From Arcuatula senhousia (Eukaryota > Mollusca > Bivalvia > Mytilida > Mytilidae), in the NCBI GenBank assembly GCA_963971305.1, contig OZ020305.1:48465080-48529079 (forward strand): a stretch of DNA of 64,000 nt. Reading direction: 5' to 3'. Below are positions 31,660-44,275 of the stretch, one piece after another (position 1 is the stretch's first letter; each line of letters begins with the position of its first letter). The notes beneath the pieces are model-generated. The model saw only the letters and a program-made list of their open reading frames with translations. It was not told where the DNA came from and ran no database searches. The translations under genes and the position numbers were made by a program.

Positions 31660-33277
31660 AATATTTAGTTGAAGAATAAATTTCAGAACTAAAAATCATG
31701 GAAATTTTTTCCTTACTATTTTAATTTTGTATTACTGTTCATCCCAATGAAAATAAATTATCATGCAGCAACTTCATATGCTTGTTATTGTACTTAATGA
31801 ACACTGGAAACATTTGTTTATTTAAAAATTGTAAAGTTTTAAGTATTCTATGTAATTATTTCTTTATAGAAATACTAATTTGATTTTAATAAACATTCCT
31901 TTTTTTGTTTGTATATGCTTATTGTAAACTATTTATATAGATGATTTATGTACATGTACAATCTGACAATCTGCCTTTGCATGTGAGTTTTGTTTCCATC
32001 AAAAGTTGAGTACTTAATAATTGTTCATCATACTCTTTCAGTTTTCAGTAAAACACCAAAAATGAATAATTTTTGTTTAGTAGTTCCACAAAACAAAATT
32101 CTTTTTGCAATGAACAGTTTTAGATATATAAAAAAATCTAAATATTCAAACAGATTACTTTTAAAAATAGGGCTGTGATTTATGAAGAATACAATGACAA
32201 CTTGTTTCAGACTTTTAAAAATATATTCCCTACTTAGGTATGAACTAAATATAACAAACAGTAGATATATGTGGCCTAACATATAGCATTGTACTGTTGT
32301 TTTTTTTTTCATTACATATTACAATATGACAGGGTTTGCTTTATAATGCAATGAATGGTGCCATTGTGAACATATACTCAACAACATAAGAAATGCACCA
32401 CTTCTGTGAAATTAGGTTTTATTCACATCTTTTAAAATATTTTTAATGTTTCTTTGATTAAAATGATAGTTTGAACCTAATGATTGATAATAGAATAACC
32501 AGTATTTCTGAATTAAGCATGATACAATTTACTTTATACTGAAGGAAATGAATATTGAACATAAAAATATTCTTTAGTTTTTCAAATTCAATAACAGAAT
32601 GTACTTAGATTTATGTTATGGACACCCAATTTATGGTGTTGAAATACATGTATCATACCATTAAAATAATAAACATTTCAAAGATATTTGTTATGAAATT
32701 GAAGTGGTGTGAGTCTTGTGTTGTAAAAGTATATAATCTACCAAACATTTTCCTGAGTTTTTGTTATGATTGTGGTGCTTTTACATTTTGTTCTTATGAT
32801 GAAATTGTTATGTTACTGATTCTAGTATTTTAAGCATAATTCTTAATGTATTTAACAGATGTATATTTTCAGAAAAAAATTATAAAAACTTGAATTGTTT
32901 CTTTTAAAAGCAGATAATGAGACATGGAATAAGTGTATACAACACAACCTACATGAATCAGCATTGATTTTCACAATGGAAAACAGCAAGTAGCCATTTA
33001 CCCTTCTATCAACTGGTCTGTGCTTTGAATATTTTTGTTTTCGTGTTATCACGATAATAAAGATGAGAAATAAATGTACATGAGATCTTTTCAAGTTTTA
33101 AAATCTATCATGGAAATCAGTATTAAGCCTTTAACATAGACTGAATTTTCTAAGTTTAAAGGGCCATAACTCATGTAAAAAATTGAGGACCAGATAAAAA
33201 CATAAAACTTTATCAGTAACTCATCATTGTTTACTCTCATACCAAAAATCATTTCATTATCTAAGAGAGTTTAGAAA
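31660..33277. other. Intergenic, AT-rich
   Basis: Only a GAGACATGGAATAAGTG repeat (32918-33000) is recognised. Open frames here are short and unconvincing. Confidence 0.5.
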
Positions 33278-34030
33278 CAAGAGGCTCCTGAAGAGTAGTC
33301 TGAAATGCTCACCTGGTTCTGAAGCTATAGTGGTCTTTCTTTTCTATGAGCCGTTAATTCTCTTAGGAATCATTTGATAACTTTGTCCCTATGGAGACTT
33401 GTGAATAGCTTAATGAGCTGAAGGTTTAAGCAAGAAACGGCCTTTCTCTATCTGCAACACTTCTTGTTCTGTAGGGCAAAAACATGAGAAACGCTATTGT
33501 TTCCATTAAAAGGACCATAACCGCTATAAAGGGTCAACTGACAACTTCCATCAAGGAAGACTTTTGTAGAGCTCAATGAGCTGAAGGTTTTTGCAAGCAA
33601 CAGCTTTACTTTTCATACCTTGTTGTAATACATTTCTTTCTATCTGGCAAAACCCAAGGTCAGTGGTTTCCTCTGGGTACACCAGTTTTTTCCACCATTT
33701 AAACGAACTGCCCTATATGACCCAGGTGCATCACACCCTAACAAACTAACTAATTGATTTACAAGCCAAACAAACTATTCTGACCCCCATGGTCTATTCT
33801 TAGCAATGGGGGCCATGTTTTTTTCTCAGATCAAACATCGAAAGATAGTTTTTGTGCATGGCACCCTAAGAATCAATCATACAAAGTTTCATTAAATTCT
33901 GTTCAGAGGTTTAAGAGAAAAAGATTTTTGAAAATTGGTAACAGAAGACGATGTTGGAGGACAGACAACAATGACGGATGCAAAGTGATGGCAAATGCTC
34001 AAATGGACCTTTTGTCCATGTGAGCTAAAA
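33278..34030 (-). repeat. Diverged family C element
   Basis: Starts AACAAGAGGCTCCTGAAG with TGCTCACCTGG and ends CTTTTGTCCATGTGAGCTAA. These match the ends of 36766-37884 and, inverted, 58604-59966. A SINE-like repeat (33655-33765) is inserted in it. Confidence 0.65.
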
Positions 34031-34064
34031 ATAAATAAAACTGTCAAAGTAAAAAATGGCAGAA

Positions 34065-34180
34065 TATCATTTAACAGGAAGTAGATAGGCGACAGACCTG
34101 AAATTGAATCTCACATTATGAGACCCCACACTAATGCTGTATAACAAATATCAAGTAGTTGCTGGAAAACTGTTATAAAA
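34065..34180 (-). repeat. Reverse copy of the ATATTTGGTATACAGC / TTCCTGTTAA repeat
   Basis: Reads TTTAACAGGAAGTAGATAGG, then GACCTGAAATTGAATCTCAC and GCTGTATAACAAATATCAAG on the plus strand, the inverse order of the 2.2 kb copy. Confidence 0.68.
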
Positions 34181-34727
34181 ATCCCCCCTCACACCGGACA
34201 CCAAGCATTCACCATTTCATACCCAGATTTAAAACATTGAGATGCATATTTACATAATAAGAGAAAGAGTTGCTGAAAATCAGAAAAAGATCTACCAAGG
34301 CTAAGTTGCAGATTTAAAAAGTTTGATGGATGGACAGAACTATATACTTGCTTCCTATTAAGTAGGGGGTATAAGCATATGGCTATATGGATGAAAGACA
34401 TATTTTATCAGTAACAAGTAAATAAATCAAAACGCATGATTCTAAAGTTTTCTTTTTTTTATTTTCAAAAACACATAAAACAATATTATATATTGCACCA
34501 ATGTTAATGTCATACAGCACCTATAAAAATATAATAATTTTTAAGACTAGTACATTATATAATTGACATAAAATTGAGTATATTACTTAAGCTAAATAAT
34601 AATATCATAAAAGATATAAAGTAACAGAACAGGTTAAAAATGATCTGATGAAAAGTGATAATTGTTGAATACATAAAATACTTAATATAAATAATTATCA
34701 AATATTTCTTTTCCTGTAAAAAATACA

Positions 34728-35320
34728 TTAAAGGACTAGGGTTGATAAGGGCCATTTTTGGCCCAAAAATTATTTTTGTTGGAATTCAAGTAAAAATTGT
34801 GACAAGACTTAATTAACTGTCAGTACTTTAATGCTTCATAGACAATTTAATATTTTTGACCATACTGTGACGTCATAGTGACGTCTAAATTTAACAAATT
34901 GCACAAAATTGACCAAATCGGCTGTTTTTTAGCATATTTTTAATAATTTTTGCTCTGGGAAGTGACCGCAAAAACCCATGTACATGTACCACAAAATCCT
35001 TTTGGTAACAAATTCAGTTGGTTCGAAAAATATTTTCCAAAAGTATCTATTTGGTACATAGCTGTACACACTACTATTGAAAACAAAATAAACATGAAAA
35101 TAATGTAAAAAAAGCTAATTTTGACCAAATGTTGAAAATCTTCCAACTTTTAATGCCATTTTCTATATATAGATTAAATGGATTGAAATAATTTTCATTG
35201 TTTATTATGTCCCTAACCCTTGGCTAAAAAAATAACACAGTGGATGCAGAATACTAGAACTTTTAATTTTCAGCCATATTTTGAGGCCAAAAACAGGCCT
35301 TATCAGCCCTGGTCCTTTAG
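34728..35320. mobile_element. TTAA-adjacent TIR element AGGACTAGGG
   Basis: Left TTAAAGGACTAGGGTTGATA, right the inverse of CTAAAGGACCAGGGCTGATA. GGCCATTTTTGGCC sits just inside the left arm. Contains TGACGTCATAGTGACGTC near 34870, like the nested element at 7.6 kb, whose TIR also begins GGACTAGAG. No coding frame. Confidence 0.78.
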
Positions 35321-35329
35321 AAAAAAGTT

Positions 35330-36765
35330 TTTTTTTAATTCTCAGTTTCATGCATAATTTTTTATGGCCTTCCATCTAAATTGTGGTATAAGGTACATTT
35401 GCATTTTGGCTGATCTGTCTGGCAGTAAACTAGTAACACCAAAGGCTTTTCTATTTATGTTTAACCTCAAGTTTGCCTATGCATTATATTAAAAGCTGAT
35501 TACCATGAAATTGTTAGTCAAACTTATTTTTTTTTACACTTATTAGTCATAATGAAGAATAATACAATACTTGTGAGGAGATTTGCCAAAAAATGCTACT
35601 TGGGATGCTGCATAAGAATTTCACAAGCATCATATACATCTACATATTGTAAATAAATGAAGGCTTGAAAACTTAACTTGGTACAAGAAATGGTACCACC
35701 AAAAGCGAGAAAGTAATACCTTTCATTTGATTGGAAAATGATTTTTGGCTCTTTACTTAGAATCAATTCTTCTCACTGTAACCTATTTTTCACATGTGCA
35801 AAAATGAAAGAACAATAATATAAAAATTCATGGAATTAAAAACACAAGGAAAACAACCACATTATAAATTCAAATATAAATGTATGTATACAGGCACTAA
35901 CATGACTAATTGATATGAAAACTACAACATAAACAACAAAATTTGGCACTTTGTTTAAGGACGGAGTATCATTTTTAGTGAGGAAAAACTATCTGCTAAA
36001 ATAGATAGTCATAACTGTATGCTTAAAACATCATGGTATAAAAATACAATGCCCTCTTATAAAAAATAAAAGTTAAATATGGATATGTAGAATATGACTA
36101 TAAATTGAAGAAATATGATAAGTATTGTGACAGGGTAAAAACATGATTCACAAAATGTAGTACTTAGAAACCTGATATGGTTTATAGTTACATGTAATAA
36201 AAAAAAACTATCTTAAAATGCTATGAAATAGTTTTGCAAATGCTACAATAATCAAGCTCCATTGATATATTTCATTGGGCAGAGCTATAATACAGTCCAA
36301 TAACTCCTATTAAAGCAAATCAAATTTCTTTGTCTTACTTACACAAAGTTTCAAAATGTATCAGAGTTACTTTTCAAAATGCTTTAAATAATTATATTTG
36401 CAACATTTTGGTACCATATTTAAATCCTTAATAATGGAAAAATGCCTGGTGTTATTTGCTTTCTGGATTGCTCTATTAAAAGAAATGGGACTGCATTTTA
36501 GATCCGCCCAACCAAAGATATCAAATGAGCTATATTATTGCAGCTAGTTCTGCGCTTGAATTATAAAAAAAATCTAAAGTGTAACAATTATCATGGGTGA
36601 AATATTCAAGGATTTTGATTTGCTGAAAGATGTCAAACAAGCTATATTATTGCAGCTAGTTCTGCAATTACAAGAAATTTTGATGATTTTTTGTGAAAAA
36701 CTCCAATGTTGCTTCTGGAATTAGGCCTATGTATTTCTTCAAATAGACTTGTTAAGTTTCTTTAA
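35330..36765. other. Intergenic, AT-rich
   Basis: Nothing recognised except a direct repeat: AGCTATATTATTGCAGCTAG at about 36529 and 36640. Confidence 0.5.
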
Positions 36766-37884
36766 ATTAGAGGCTCCCAGGAGCCTGAATCGCTCACCTG
36801 ATCTCTTATGCCAAAGTCTGAATAAATTTCACAAACTTTCAAGTATACAAAGTTGCGAACAATCCCTTCAGAGGTTTAGAGAAGATTTTTGGCAATCATT
36901 TAAATCAATAGAAAAACAGTTAAAGGGCAATAACTCCTAAAAGAACCTTTTGATGCTGAAAAAGAAAAGTTGCTTCAGATTTTCTCTATCTCAAACTTTT
37001 CAAGTTATAAGCCAAAAACAATGGTCTGACCCCTCTGTTCTTTTTTTAGCAATGGCGGCCATGTTGGTTGGTCCACGCGTATATAATTCACAAACTTGGT
37101 AGAGGACATCCTAAAGATCAAGAATACCAAGTATCAATAATGCAATCCCTTCAGTGGTTTCAGAGAAGAAGATTTTTGAAAATCAGTTAAAATTAATGGA
37201 AAAAAAACAGTTAAAGGGGAATAACTCTAAAACGGCTGATCTGAGAATTCTGACCCTGAAATCATTTTAGTAGATCTTAATGAGCTTAACAATTCTGCAA
37301 TGCTAACTTTTCCTCTAGCTCTAACGGTTTTTAAGATATAGTCCAAAAACTGCCAAAATGGTCAATTTTGATGATTAAAGGGCAATAACTCCTGTAAGGA
37401 GTCGTTTCACAACTTCGACTCAATGGAGAGATTTGTAGAGCTTTTGATGCTGAACATGGATGATTGCTTCGGATTTTCTCTATCTCTTATACTTTTTGAG
37501 TTATAAGCCAATAACAATGGTCTGACACCCCTGTTCTATTTTTAGCAACGGCGGCCATGTTGGTTGGTCGATGTGTATATAATTCACAAACTTGGTAGAG
37601 GATATCATAAGATCAAATGTACAAAGTTTCAAACCAATCCCTTCAGTGGTTTCAGAGAAGAAGATTTTTGAAAATCAGTTAAAATTAATGGAAAAAATTC
37701 ACAAACTTGGTAGAGAACATCCTAAAGATCAAGTATACCAAGTTTCAATGCAATCCCTTGAGTGGTTTCTGAGAAGAAGATCTTTGAAGAAAAGTTAACG
37801 GACGACGGACGGACGACAGACGACGGACGACGGACGCCTAACGATGACAATAGCTCACATGACCCTTCGGGTCAGGTGAGCTAA
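36766..37884 (-). repeat. Family C element, inverted relative to 58.6 kb
   Basis: Starts AGAGGCTCCCAGGAGCCTGA then TCGCTCACCTG, ends with (ACGGACG)n at 37798-37836 and TAGCTCACATGACC...GGTCAGGTGAGCTAA. Internal units share AGTTAAAGGGCAATAACTCC, GATTTTCTCTATCTC and AGCAATGGCGGCCATGTTGG. Confidence 0.8.
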
Positions 37885-38339
37885 AAATCAGATATAATAC
37901 AATGTGCTGCATTTTGTCTTTGAAGTTAGCTCAGCTGATTACATCTACTATTATTAAGAGAAAATATAAAAGGCATTAAACTAGATATAAAAAACTAATT
38001 TATAGATCTAAATTACATTTGATCAAACAAACTTAATTCTTTCTACAATGTTCATAACATACTTTTTTCTAATGTTATTAAAACATGACACATCACTTAC
38101 TTAAACCATTTCTATACAAGGTCTTAGTAGTTTGAGAAATTTAAAAGTTTTTTTTTCAACATAGATGTACATAAATACATGTACATGCTAAGACTGACTG
38201 AAATACTTTCAGAACACTGCTGATTCATTCTTTTGTCCTTATATTAGGCCTCTAAAAACATGACAGTAACTGTATATCCAACACGGATCAATTCTACTGT
38301 AATCTTTCACATGCAAAATTTATCGGTCTTTCTTCTTCC

Positions 38340-38394
38340 TTAAGTCATACTGTATCTGTTATGGCTTGGTGACAAACTGGCACTCCCTCTGAAG
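38340..38394 (-). CDS. SGCE: Sarcoglycan-like exon F: C-terminus
   Basis: After TTTTTCTAG; completes the split codon from the GC donor and encodes SFRGSASLSPSHNRYSMT and TAA. Phase fits exactly. Serine-rich, matching the style of exons C-E. Confidence 0.5.
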
Positions 38395-41300
38395 CTAGAA
38401 AAAGAAATAAAAATCTTGAATATTCCAATATTGAAGCTTTCATCTGTATAAATCACCAACCAAGATATAATCGTGGTTTAAAAGAACATCATTGATATAA
38501 TTCACTTATATTTTTTTTTAGAAAAGCATCTCTTATAAATGAATAGTGAGTCTTTCATAAATGAAATGCATATATGTGTACATAATCCTCAGTTTAATAA
38601 CTTTAGACCAGGCACTCTGTTTGTAATTGTTTCATTTAGTCTTGCATTTGTACAAGAGAAAATTAAAAATTCTTTGCCTTATTTATAGAGGAAAATTTTT
38701 AGTAGATAGACAATTTTGGCCAGATTTTCTTTTATGGTAAAAGGGACGTAACTGTAACAAAAATACTTAAAAGGTATTAAATGCACAAACATCAGTTGAG
38801 AAAAAATACTGAGAAAGAGAGTGTTTAATAAAAGAAAAGATAATAGATAATGGATGTGGTATGGTAGAGCAGCTACTTGGAACCTGGGTTATGTTTGACA
38901 GTATGACATCAAGTCTTGGTACTGTAAATAACATTGGAAAATCAAACAAGGTGTGAGCTGGATCATTGCTTAATAAAAGGAACATACATCTCCTTACTGC
39001 ATTAGAGACCAGAACAAAAATATACTCTAAAGATAAAGAAAATAAAATCTGCAAATTTATCATTTTATCTTGCCTTGAGAAATCTGAATTCCTGGCTCCA
39101 GGGCTCATATAACTGGATGGTGGATAATCATAGCTGTCCTCTATTGACTGGCCACTACTGCAGCAATATTATAACACAGGATTATAGTACTTGATTACTG
39201 TAAACATACTTATTTTCCCAGGTACTTATTTTCAGGAATTAACGATTTCAACCAAATTCACAGGTACTAAATTTTGCAGTTTCTGCTCAATATTCTATTC
39301 ATTTTATTTCACAGGTATTTTATTTCGTGAAAAATGCCTTACCGCGAAATCCATGAAAATAAATACCTCCCGAAAATAAGTAGGTTTCCAGTAATCATAT
39401 GTATACATCTGCTCAACAAAATGCCATTATGAAAATAATGTATAATAGTATTTCTGTTAGTAAAAAAAGTGCAACAAACTTATTTCAACAAAACTATTTT
39501 CATATTTACATTTTCCTGATAAATAACGAAAACCTATAAAATTTAACCCCACCTTGATGGATAGACTGGTAACTGTTGATAAGCAGGAGGTGGCATCTCT
39601 TGCCTTCTTCTGTCCCTATATGAATAAAATAGTTTAGATTAAAGTATTTATAATGGGATTTTCTAATATAAGTTTTGTTATAACCAAAGCAAATCACCAG
39701 GGGTTCAAATTAGCACTGGTCCAAGGTCCAGGACAACCTTCAATTTTTAATTCAGGACCTTTGAAATTCTATTTACAAAGTCCTGGACCTGCATGCATTT
39801 AAAGTAGTTCAAGACATAATGAGAACTTTTCACCCAGAACTTTAAAAAGTTCTTGTCCTTTGCTTCCATATGTTAATTTGAACCCTTGATCACTTGGTAA
39901 GGTTAAGCCATTTACAATTGGTTATTTGTGTTCTAACAGGAACGTTTGATCATTTTTGATTTTCAGTACTGTTCTTTCAATACTTTTGGTTTTTGACCTT
40001 CCAATGTTTTGATTCAAATGCTGCTGATGAGAGGTTGCTAATTGAAATATGCATATACCATGTACACAGCATAATCAAATTAACTGTTTTCATACCAGTT
40101 TAAATATTTGTATTTAGGAAGATCCATCCTTTGTGATAGTTGCAGGAAAAGGAGAAAAAAGTTAAGGGGAGATAAACTATTTTATGTTGTATTGCATATT
40201 TGAAGCATTATCAACATTAATTTTTATGCACATCTATCATAACTTTAAATTTCATACTGCTGGCTATTCTAATTGATTTCTATTTGGCTTGGTAAACATC
40301 AAAATTGAAAATCACAACAAAAAATTGGACAAATTACAACTTCTTTGCAAATTTCAATATTTTCCAATACTTTTTAAGGGAGATAATTTGTTTAGAAATA
40401 ATAGGAAAAACAACACATTTTTCACTTAAAAAAAAATTGATGGTGAACTTAATTTTTATAAAAAATTGGCATTTATAAAAGTCCCTTCAAAACAAAGATT
40501 TTCACAAATTTCAAGAAAGTTTATGGAGTAGATTTTCTTAGATAAAGAAATTTGAATTTTCCCTTTTTATTCTATATCAAAAATACTAAATTCATGCATT
40601 TTTCAAACATGTTTTTACCAAAATTCAGATAGTGAACCTTAATTAAGATTTAAAGTACCAACCTAGGGCTTACTGTTGCCAAAATAAGAAAATTCTATGG
40701 ATAAATTTTCAGACACTATCGTAACAAAGAATTGCACATATGCTGTTGCTAGGGGTTGTTCCTATCTTAAAGTTAGGTGCAAAACCTAAGCTCAATTTGA
40801 CTTTATTAAAAAAAAACAGAAATTAGAGCACTCTTTCTTTGCTTTGTTTGAATTCAATTTTCCTAATGTTCTTAGTGCTATGCCTATTTTATTCCATATT
40901 CCTTCTTTTTGTATATACATGACATACTGTATAGTGGGTTATTTTCGCAGGGGTACATTTTCGCAGTTTCTGTCTGAAAAGGTGTGCGAGAAAATTTTGC
41001 CGGTTTTATTTTCGCGGTTTGTGGATGTTTTTGTTAATGATTTGCTTTAGAATAATATTTTTGCGGGATTTATTTTCGCGATTTTTGTTGACCCGCGAAA
41101 ATAAGCGAAAGTTAAACCACCACATAAATAACCTGCTATACGGTATTACCTTTGTAAAGTATTAGGAGCAGAATGGCATGCCCTCCTTGATCTATGGCTT
41201 GCTCCATTTCTAGGTAAACTCATTGATCCACTTCTAGGTTCTAACAAGGTGTCCCTTTTGTTAGATAAGTCTCGTAGACTCTGGGATGCTCGTCTGATTG

Positions 41301-42601
41301 TATTATAACATTCCATTTCATACCTGGAAATACCAGAAAAAATGTGTATACATGTTTAATTATGCTCTTGTTAACTTACTAAACAGACATCTATAGAGAG
41401 AAGGTCTGCAGTCTAGATAGGTCTTCAGTTAATATCAGTAAATGTTCAAATTTTCCATTTAAAGTTTTTGAAAAAATTCAGTGTCTGAAAGTTATTTTAC
41501 TATAAAAGTGCATGATACATATGTATACATGTTTATTTGATCATGTTGCGTCCTTTTTCTTTTAAAACAATATGGAAGTTTATTTGCTGGGTAAGGACTA
41601 CACTGTACTGCTTGTTTTGTCAAGTAGAGTTCTTTTATTTTGTTTTCAGAGTTACGTAAAACTTTAGAGAGTCAAGAATAGTTTGAAATAAGTGTTATTT
41701 AAATGTACATCATGCATGCCATGTGCTGTTATAAAGAAATAAGCTCACGTTTGGTCTGGAGGCTGTTTCCTGGAAGAAAAAAAGTATTAGTACAATAATG
41801 TTGTCAAATAAAAACAATAAAAGTAATATTTAATAACACACTGGGCACCTGAGTTCACTCTCATTTGACCTGAGTTCACTTTTTATTTGACCTGTCTGAG
41901 TTCACTTTTATTTGACTTGAGTTCCTGTTGCTGCACATGAACTCAGAGGTCAAATAAACTTGTTGATTGTAGTATGGTTGTAATCTGTGGGGTTTTTGTT
42001 CACGTTGATTATTTTTTGTGATGATTTTATGTCTACTAATTTTGTTATCAGGATTATGAAATTTCATTGCCTCATTTAAAAAACACAATTTTGCTTCTTA
42101 AATAAAAAGGATTAAATTAAAAAAAATGTAGGTAAACGCCTATTGCATTAAATCTGATTTTATTTAGCATAGGTCTGATTATTTTTTATAAATACAATAT
42201 GTTTAATATATCTTATATATAATATTTTTAACAAATAGAAAATGATAATAACAGCTAAAAAGAAATAATAATTTATCAAGAGGAATACTTAATAAAAAAT
42301 ACCTTTTAATCACTAACTTGTTCAAACTAGTAGCTGTCAGATAACTATATTTTGCATCATTTATTATTGCAAGGAGTACTAGTAAAATACCTATTATGTA
42401 CATGTATATATAACTTACTTCTTACAACATGAACAGATGAAACACACCATAATGAACATGGCTATCAAAACTACAACCCCTGCAGGTATCAGAAAACAAT
42501 AAACAAATTCCATAAAATAGTCCCGACATCGTTCATCACCACAACCCTCAGGTGGTTTGAATTCCCCATATGGTCTGACATCTACATCCATTCTTCATTG
42601 A
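38340..42601 (-). CDS. SGCE: Alpha/epsilon-sarcoglycan-like membrane protein, TM and cytoplasmic tail (six exons)
   Basis: The exons join to a 189-residue open model starting at the ATG at 42591. Residues 1-30 are extracellular-like with paired cysteines (EGCGDERCRDYF), about 33-55 form one hydrophobic segment (FLIPAGVVVLIAMFIMVCF) followed by a CSCCKKK stop-transfer, and the rest is a Ser/Arg-rich tail. The block YNTIRRASQSLRDLSNKRDT resembles the cytoplasmic region of vertebrate epsilon-sarcoglycan as I recall it. The tail holds PPPAY (a PPxY WW-ligand motif) and many serines. Sarcoglycans sit in the dystrophin-glycoprotein complex. The large cadherin-like ectodomain was not found up to BRD8 at 47.36 kb, so the model may lack 5' exons. 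Assignment rests on tail similarity and topology. Confidence 0.58.
39074..39157 (-). CDS. SGCE: Sarcoglycan-like exon E
   Basis: 84 bases after GCTGCAG, phase 2 to 2. Encodes SGQSIEDSYDYPPSSYMSPG then ARNSDFS. The best donor is a GC type (AAG then GCAAGA). Reading through instead gives about 80 extra, partly hydrophobic residues to a stop at 38767. Confidence 0.55.
39193..39396. mobile_element. GATTACTG TIR element in sarcoglycan-like intron
   Basis: Left GATTACTGTAAACATACTTA, right the inverse of GATTACTGGAAACCTACTTA, about 204 bp. Internal text repeats TATTTTC and CACAGGTA. No coding frame. Confidence 0.8.
39553..39615 (-). CDS. SGCE: Sarcoglycan-like exon D: PPxY segment
   Basis: 63 bases after TTCATATAG and before GTGGGG, phase 2 to 2. 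Encodes DRRRQEMPPPAYQQLPVYPS. PPAY is a PPxY-type WW-domain ligand. Confidence 0.62.
39699..39888. mobile_element. TIR element with 5-bp target duplication ATCAC
   Basis: Left CAGGGGTTCAAATTAGCA, right the inverse of CAAGGGTTCAAATTAACA; ATCAC flanks both sides. 190 bp, with internal CAGGAC/GTCCTG boxes. Confidence 0.82.
40925..41145. mobile_element. TACYGTATAG TIR element abutting a splice donor
   Basis: Left TACTGTATAGTGGGTTATTT, right the inverse of TACCGTATAGCAGGTTATTT. Interior is rich in TTTTCGCG and its inverse. It begins at base +5 of the intron after sarcoglycan-like exon C. Confidence 0.82.
41150..41323 (-). CDS. SGCE: Sarcoglycan-like exon C: conserved tail block
   Basis: 174 bases. 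Encodes YEMECYNTIRRASQSLRDLS, NKRDTLLEPRSGSMSLPRNG and ASHRSRRACHSAPNTLQR. This is the part most like epsilon-sarcoglycan. The donor GTAATACC is fused to the end of a TIR element from its fifth base. Confidence 0.66.
41749..41769 (-). CDS. SGCE: Sarcoglycan-like exon B: 21-base micro-exon
   Basis: Twenty-one bases between TTCTTCCAG and GTGAGC, phase 2 to 2. Encodes the K-K-Q-P-P-D-Q-T link just inside the membrane. Skipping keeps frame. Its phase joins exons A and C exactly. Confidence 0.6.
41770..42418. other. Sarcoglycan-like intron A-B
   Basis: AT-rich. A patch at 41855-41945 repeats TGACCTGAGTTCACTTTTAT three to four times; otherwise nothing. Confidence 0.5.
42419..42601 (-). CDS. SGCE: Sarcoglycan-like exon A: juxtamembrane and TM
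   Basis: Runs from acceptor TTTTTCAG (exon from 42601) to donor GTAAGT. Coding from ATG 42591: MDVDVRPYGEFKPPEGCGDE, RCRDYFMEFVYCFLIP, then the TM segment. A TGA lies in frame just before the ATG if the CAG acceptor is used. A second AG nine bases further in would avoid that stop and allow upstream coding exons. Ends phase 2. Confidence 0.65.
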
Positions 42602-42707
42602 CTGAAAAAGATAGTACCTACTCAAAAAAGAAAAAAAAAGAATAAGAAAAGAGTAATCTGTAATAGAAAAAAACAACTAAATACATGTCTATAAACAATT
42701 TTGAATA

Positions 42708-44275
42708 AAAAGCTATGCCGAGCGCAGCATGATACGACCGCAACAAGTTAAACCCTGTTCGTTGGAGGCCCAATATGGATAGTCTATTGCTTTTGTCACA
42801 TGAAGCCCATGCATCCTGTGGTGGACTTTAAAATGCATATTTGACACATATGTACTTACTCTAACATCTATTTTCTAATACAAAAAATAAGCCTTATTTA
42901 TATACATGTATTTTCAAATTGACATTTTTGGTCCTTTGACCCCTAATTTCTCAAAAATTGTAAGAAAAATATTGCAAATAAGAGATTTTCATAAGGAATC
43001 CAATGAAAAAAGATTTTGAAAATTGTACCAAATTTTTTTTTTTTTATTTAATTCATTTTAAACATTCTACATCAGTTTTGTCAATACACCCGTTTTAGCC
43101 CCTTTTGTATAAAACAACAGGGGCCACAAACCCCAAATTCAATACCAACATTTATTTAGTGTATTAAAACTTCATAACAATTGGCTGGCCCACTTCAACT
43201 GAATTTTTGGTATAAGACTATTTACCTTGACAAACTTTAAAAAATGGTGTTTTTTGCCCCTTTGACCCCTAATTTCTTATAAATGGTTAAAGATATTGCA
43301 AATCTGATTGAAAAACACAGGCAGGGATTTTTGCAAGGATTCAAAAGAAAAACAGATTTTGAAAATCAGACCACAAATAAAAAAGTCGATTTTTAGGGTG
43401 TGGCCCCTTTTTTGACCCCCTATAGCAATGTAACGGTGCAATTTTTATCAAAACCAGTGACACATTTAGTTGACAGAATTTAATTATGAACTCTAAAAAA
43501 AAGAATTTTCAAAATTGAATGAATAATAAACATTCTATAACAGTTTTGTCAATACACCCATTTTAGCCCCTTTTGACCCTTTTTTCTAAAACAGCAGGGG
43601 CCACAAACCCCAAATTCAATACCAACATTCTTTAACTGGATATAATCATCATATTAAAACTTCATAACAATTGGCTGGCCTGCTACAACTTTATTTTTAG
43701 TATATAAATATATGCCTAAACAGACTTCGATAAATGGCGTTTTTGGCCCCTTCAACCCCTAATTTCTCAAAAACGGTTAGAGATATTTCAAATCTGATTG
43801 AAAAACGCAGGCAGGGATTTTCACAAGGATTCCAATGAAAAAAAAATTTTGAAAATCGGACCACAAATAAAAAAGTCAATTTTTGGGGTGTGGCCCCTTT
43901 TTGACCCCCTGTAGCAATTTAACGGTGCAATAAATATCAAAATCATTGACACATATAGTTGACAGAATTTAATGAGGAATTCAATAAAAAAAGAATTTTC
44001 AAAATACAATGAATAACAAACATTCTACAACAGTTTTGTCAATACACCCATTTTAGCCCTTTTTGGCCCTTTTTTCTGAAAGGGTAGGGGCTACAAACCC
44101 CAAATACAATACCAACCTTCCTTTTGTGGTTACAAACATCATATCAAAATTTCAAAACAATTGGTCAACATTTACTTGAGTTATCGCACGGAAACCAAAT
44201 GTTCCCAGACGACAACGACGACGACGACATCGCCATAACATTATACGATCGCAAAATTTAGCAGTCGTATAAAAA
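42708..44275 (-). repeat. Family D element: TATACGAC...GTCGTATA ends with diverged tandem units
   Basis: Starts GATACGACCGCAACAAG, ends GACGACGACGACATCGCC then TTAGCAGTCGTATAAA. Units repeat CCCCTAATTTCTCAAAAA, TTTTGTCAATACACCC and GGGGCCACAAACCCCAAAT about three times at roughly 500-base spacing. The architecture equals families A-C. Confidence 0.75.

Noticed and set aside
36749..37798. Open frames of 63 and 68 codons
   Set aside because: They are inside a family C tandem-core element and are not conserved between its units.
38767..39108. 113-codon minus-strand frame as an independent gene
   Set aside because: Its start is the end of sarcoglycan-like exon E and the rest is intron read-through. 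Kept only as a possible alternative tail.
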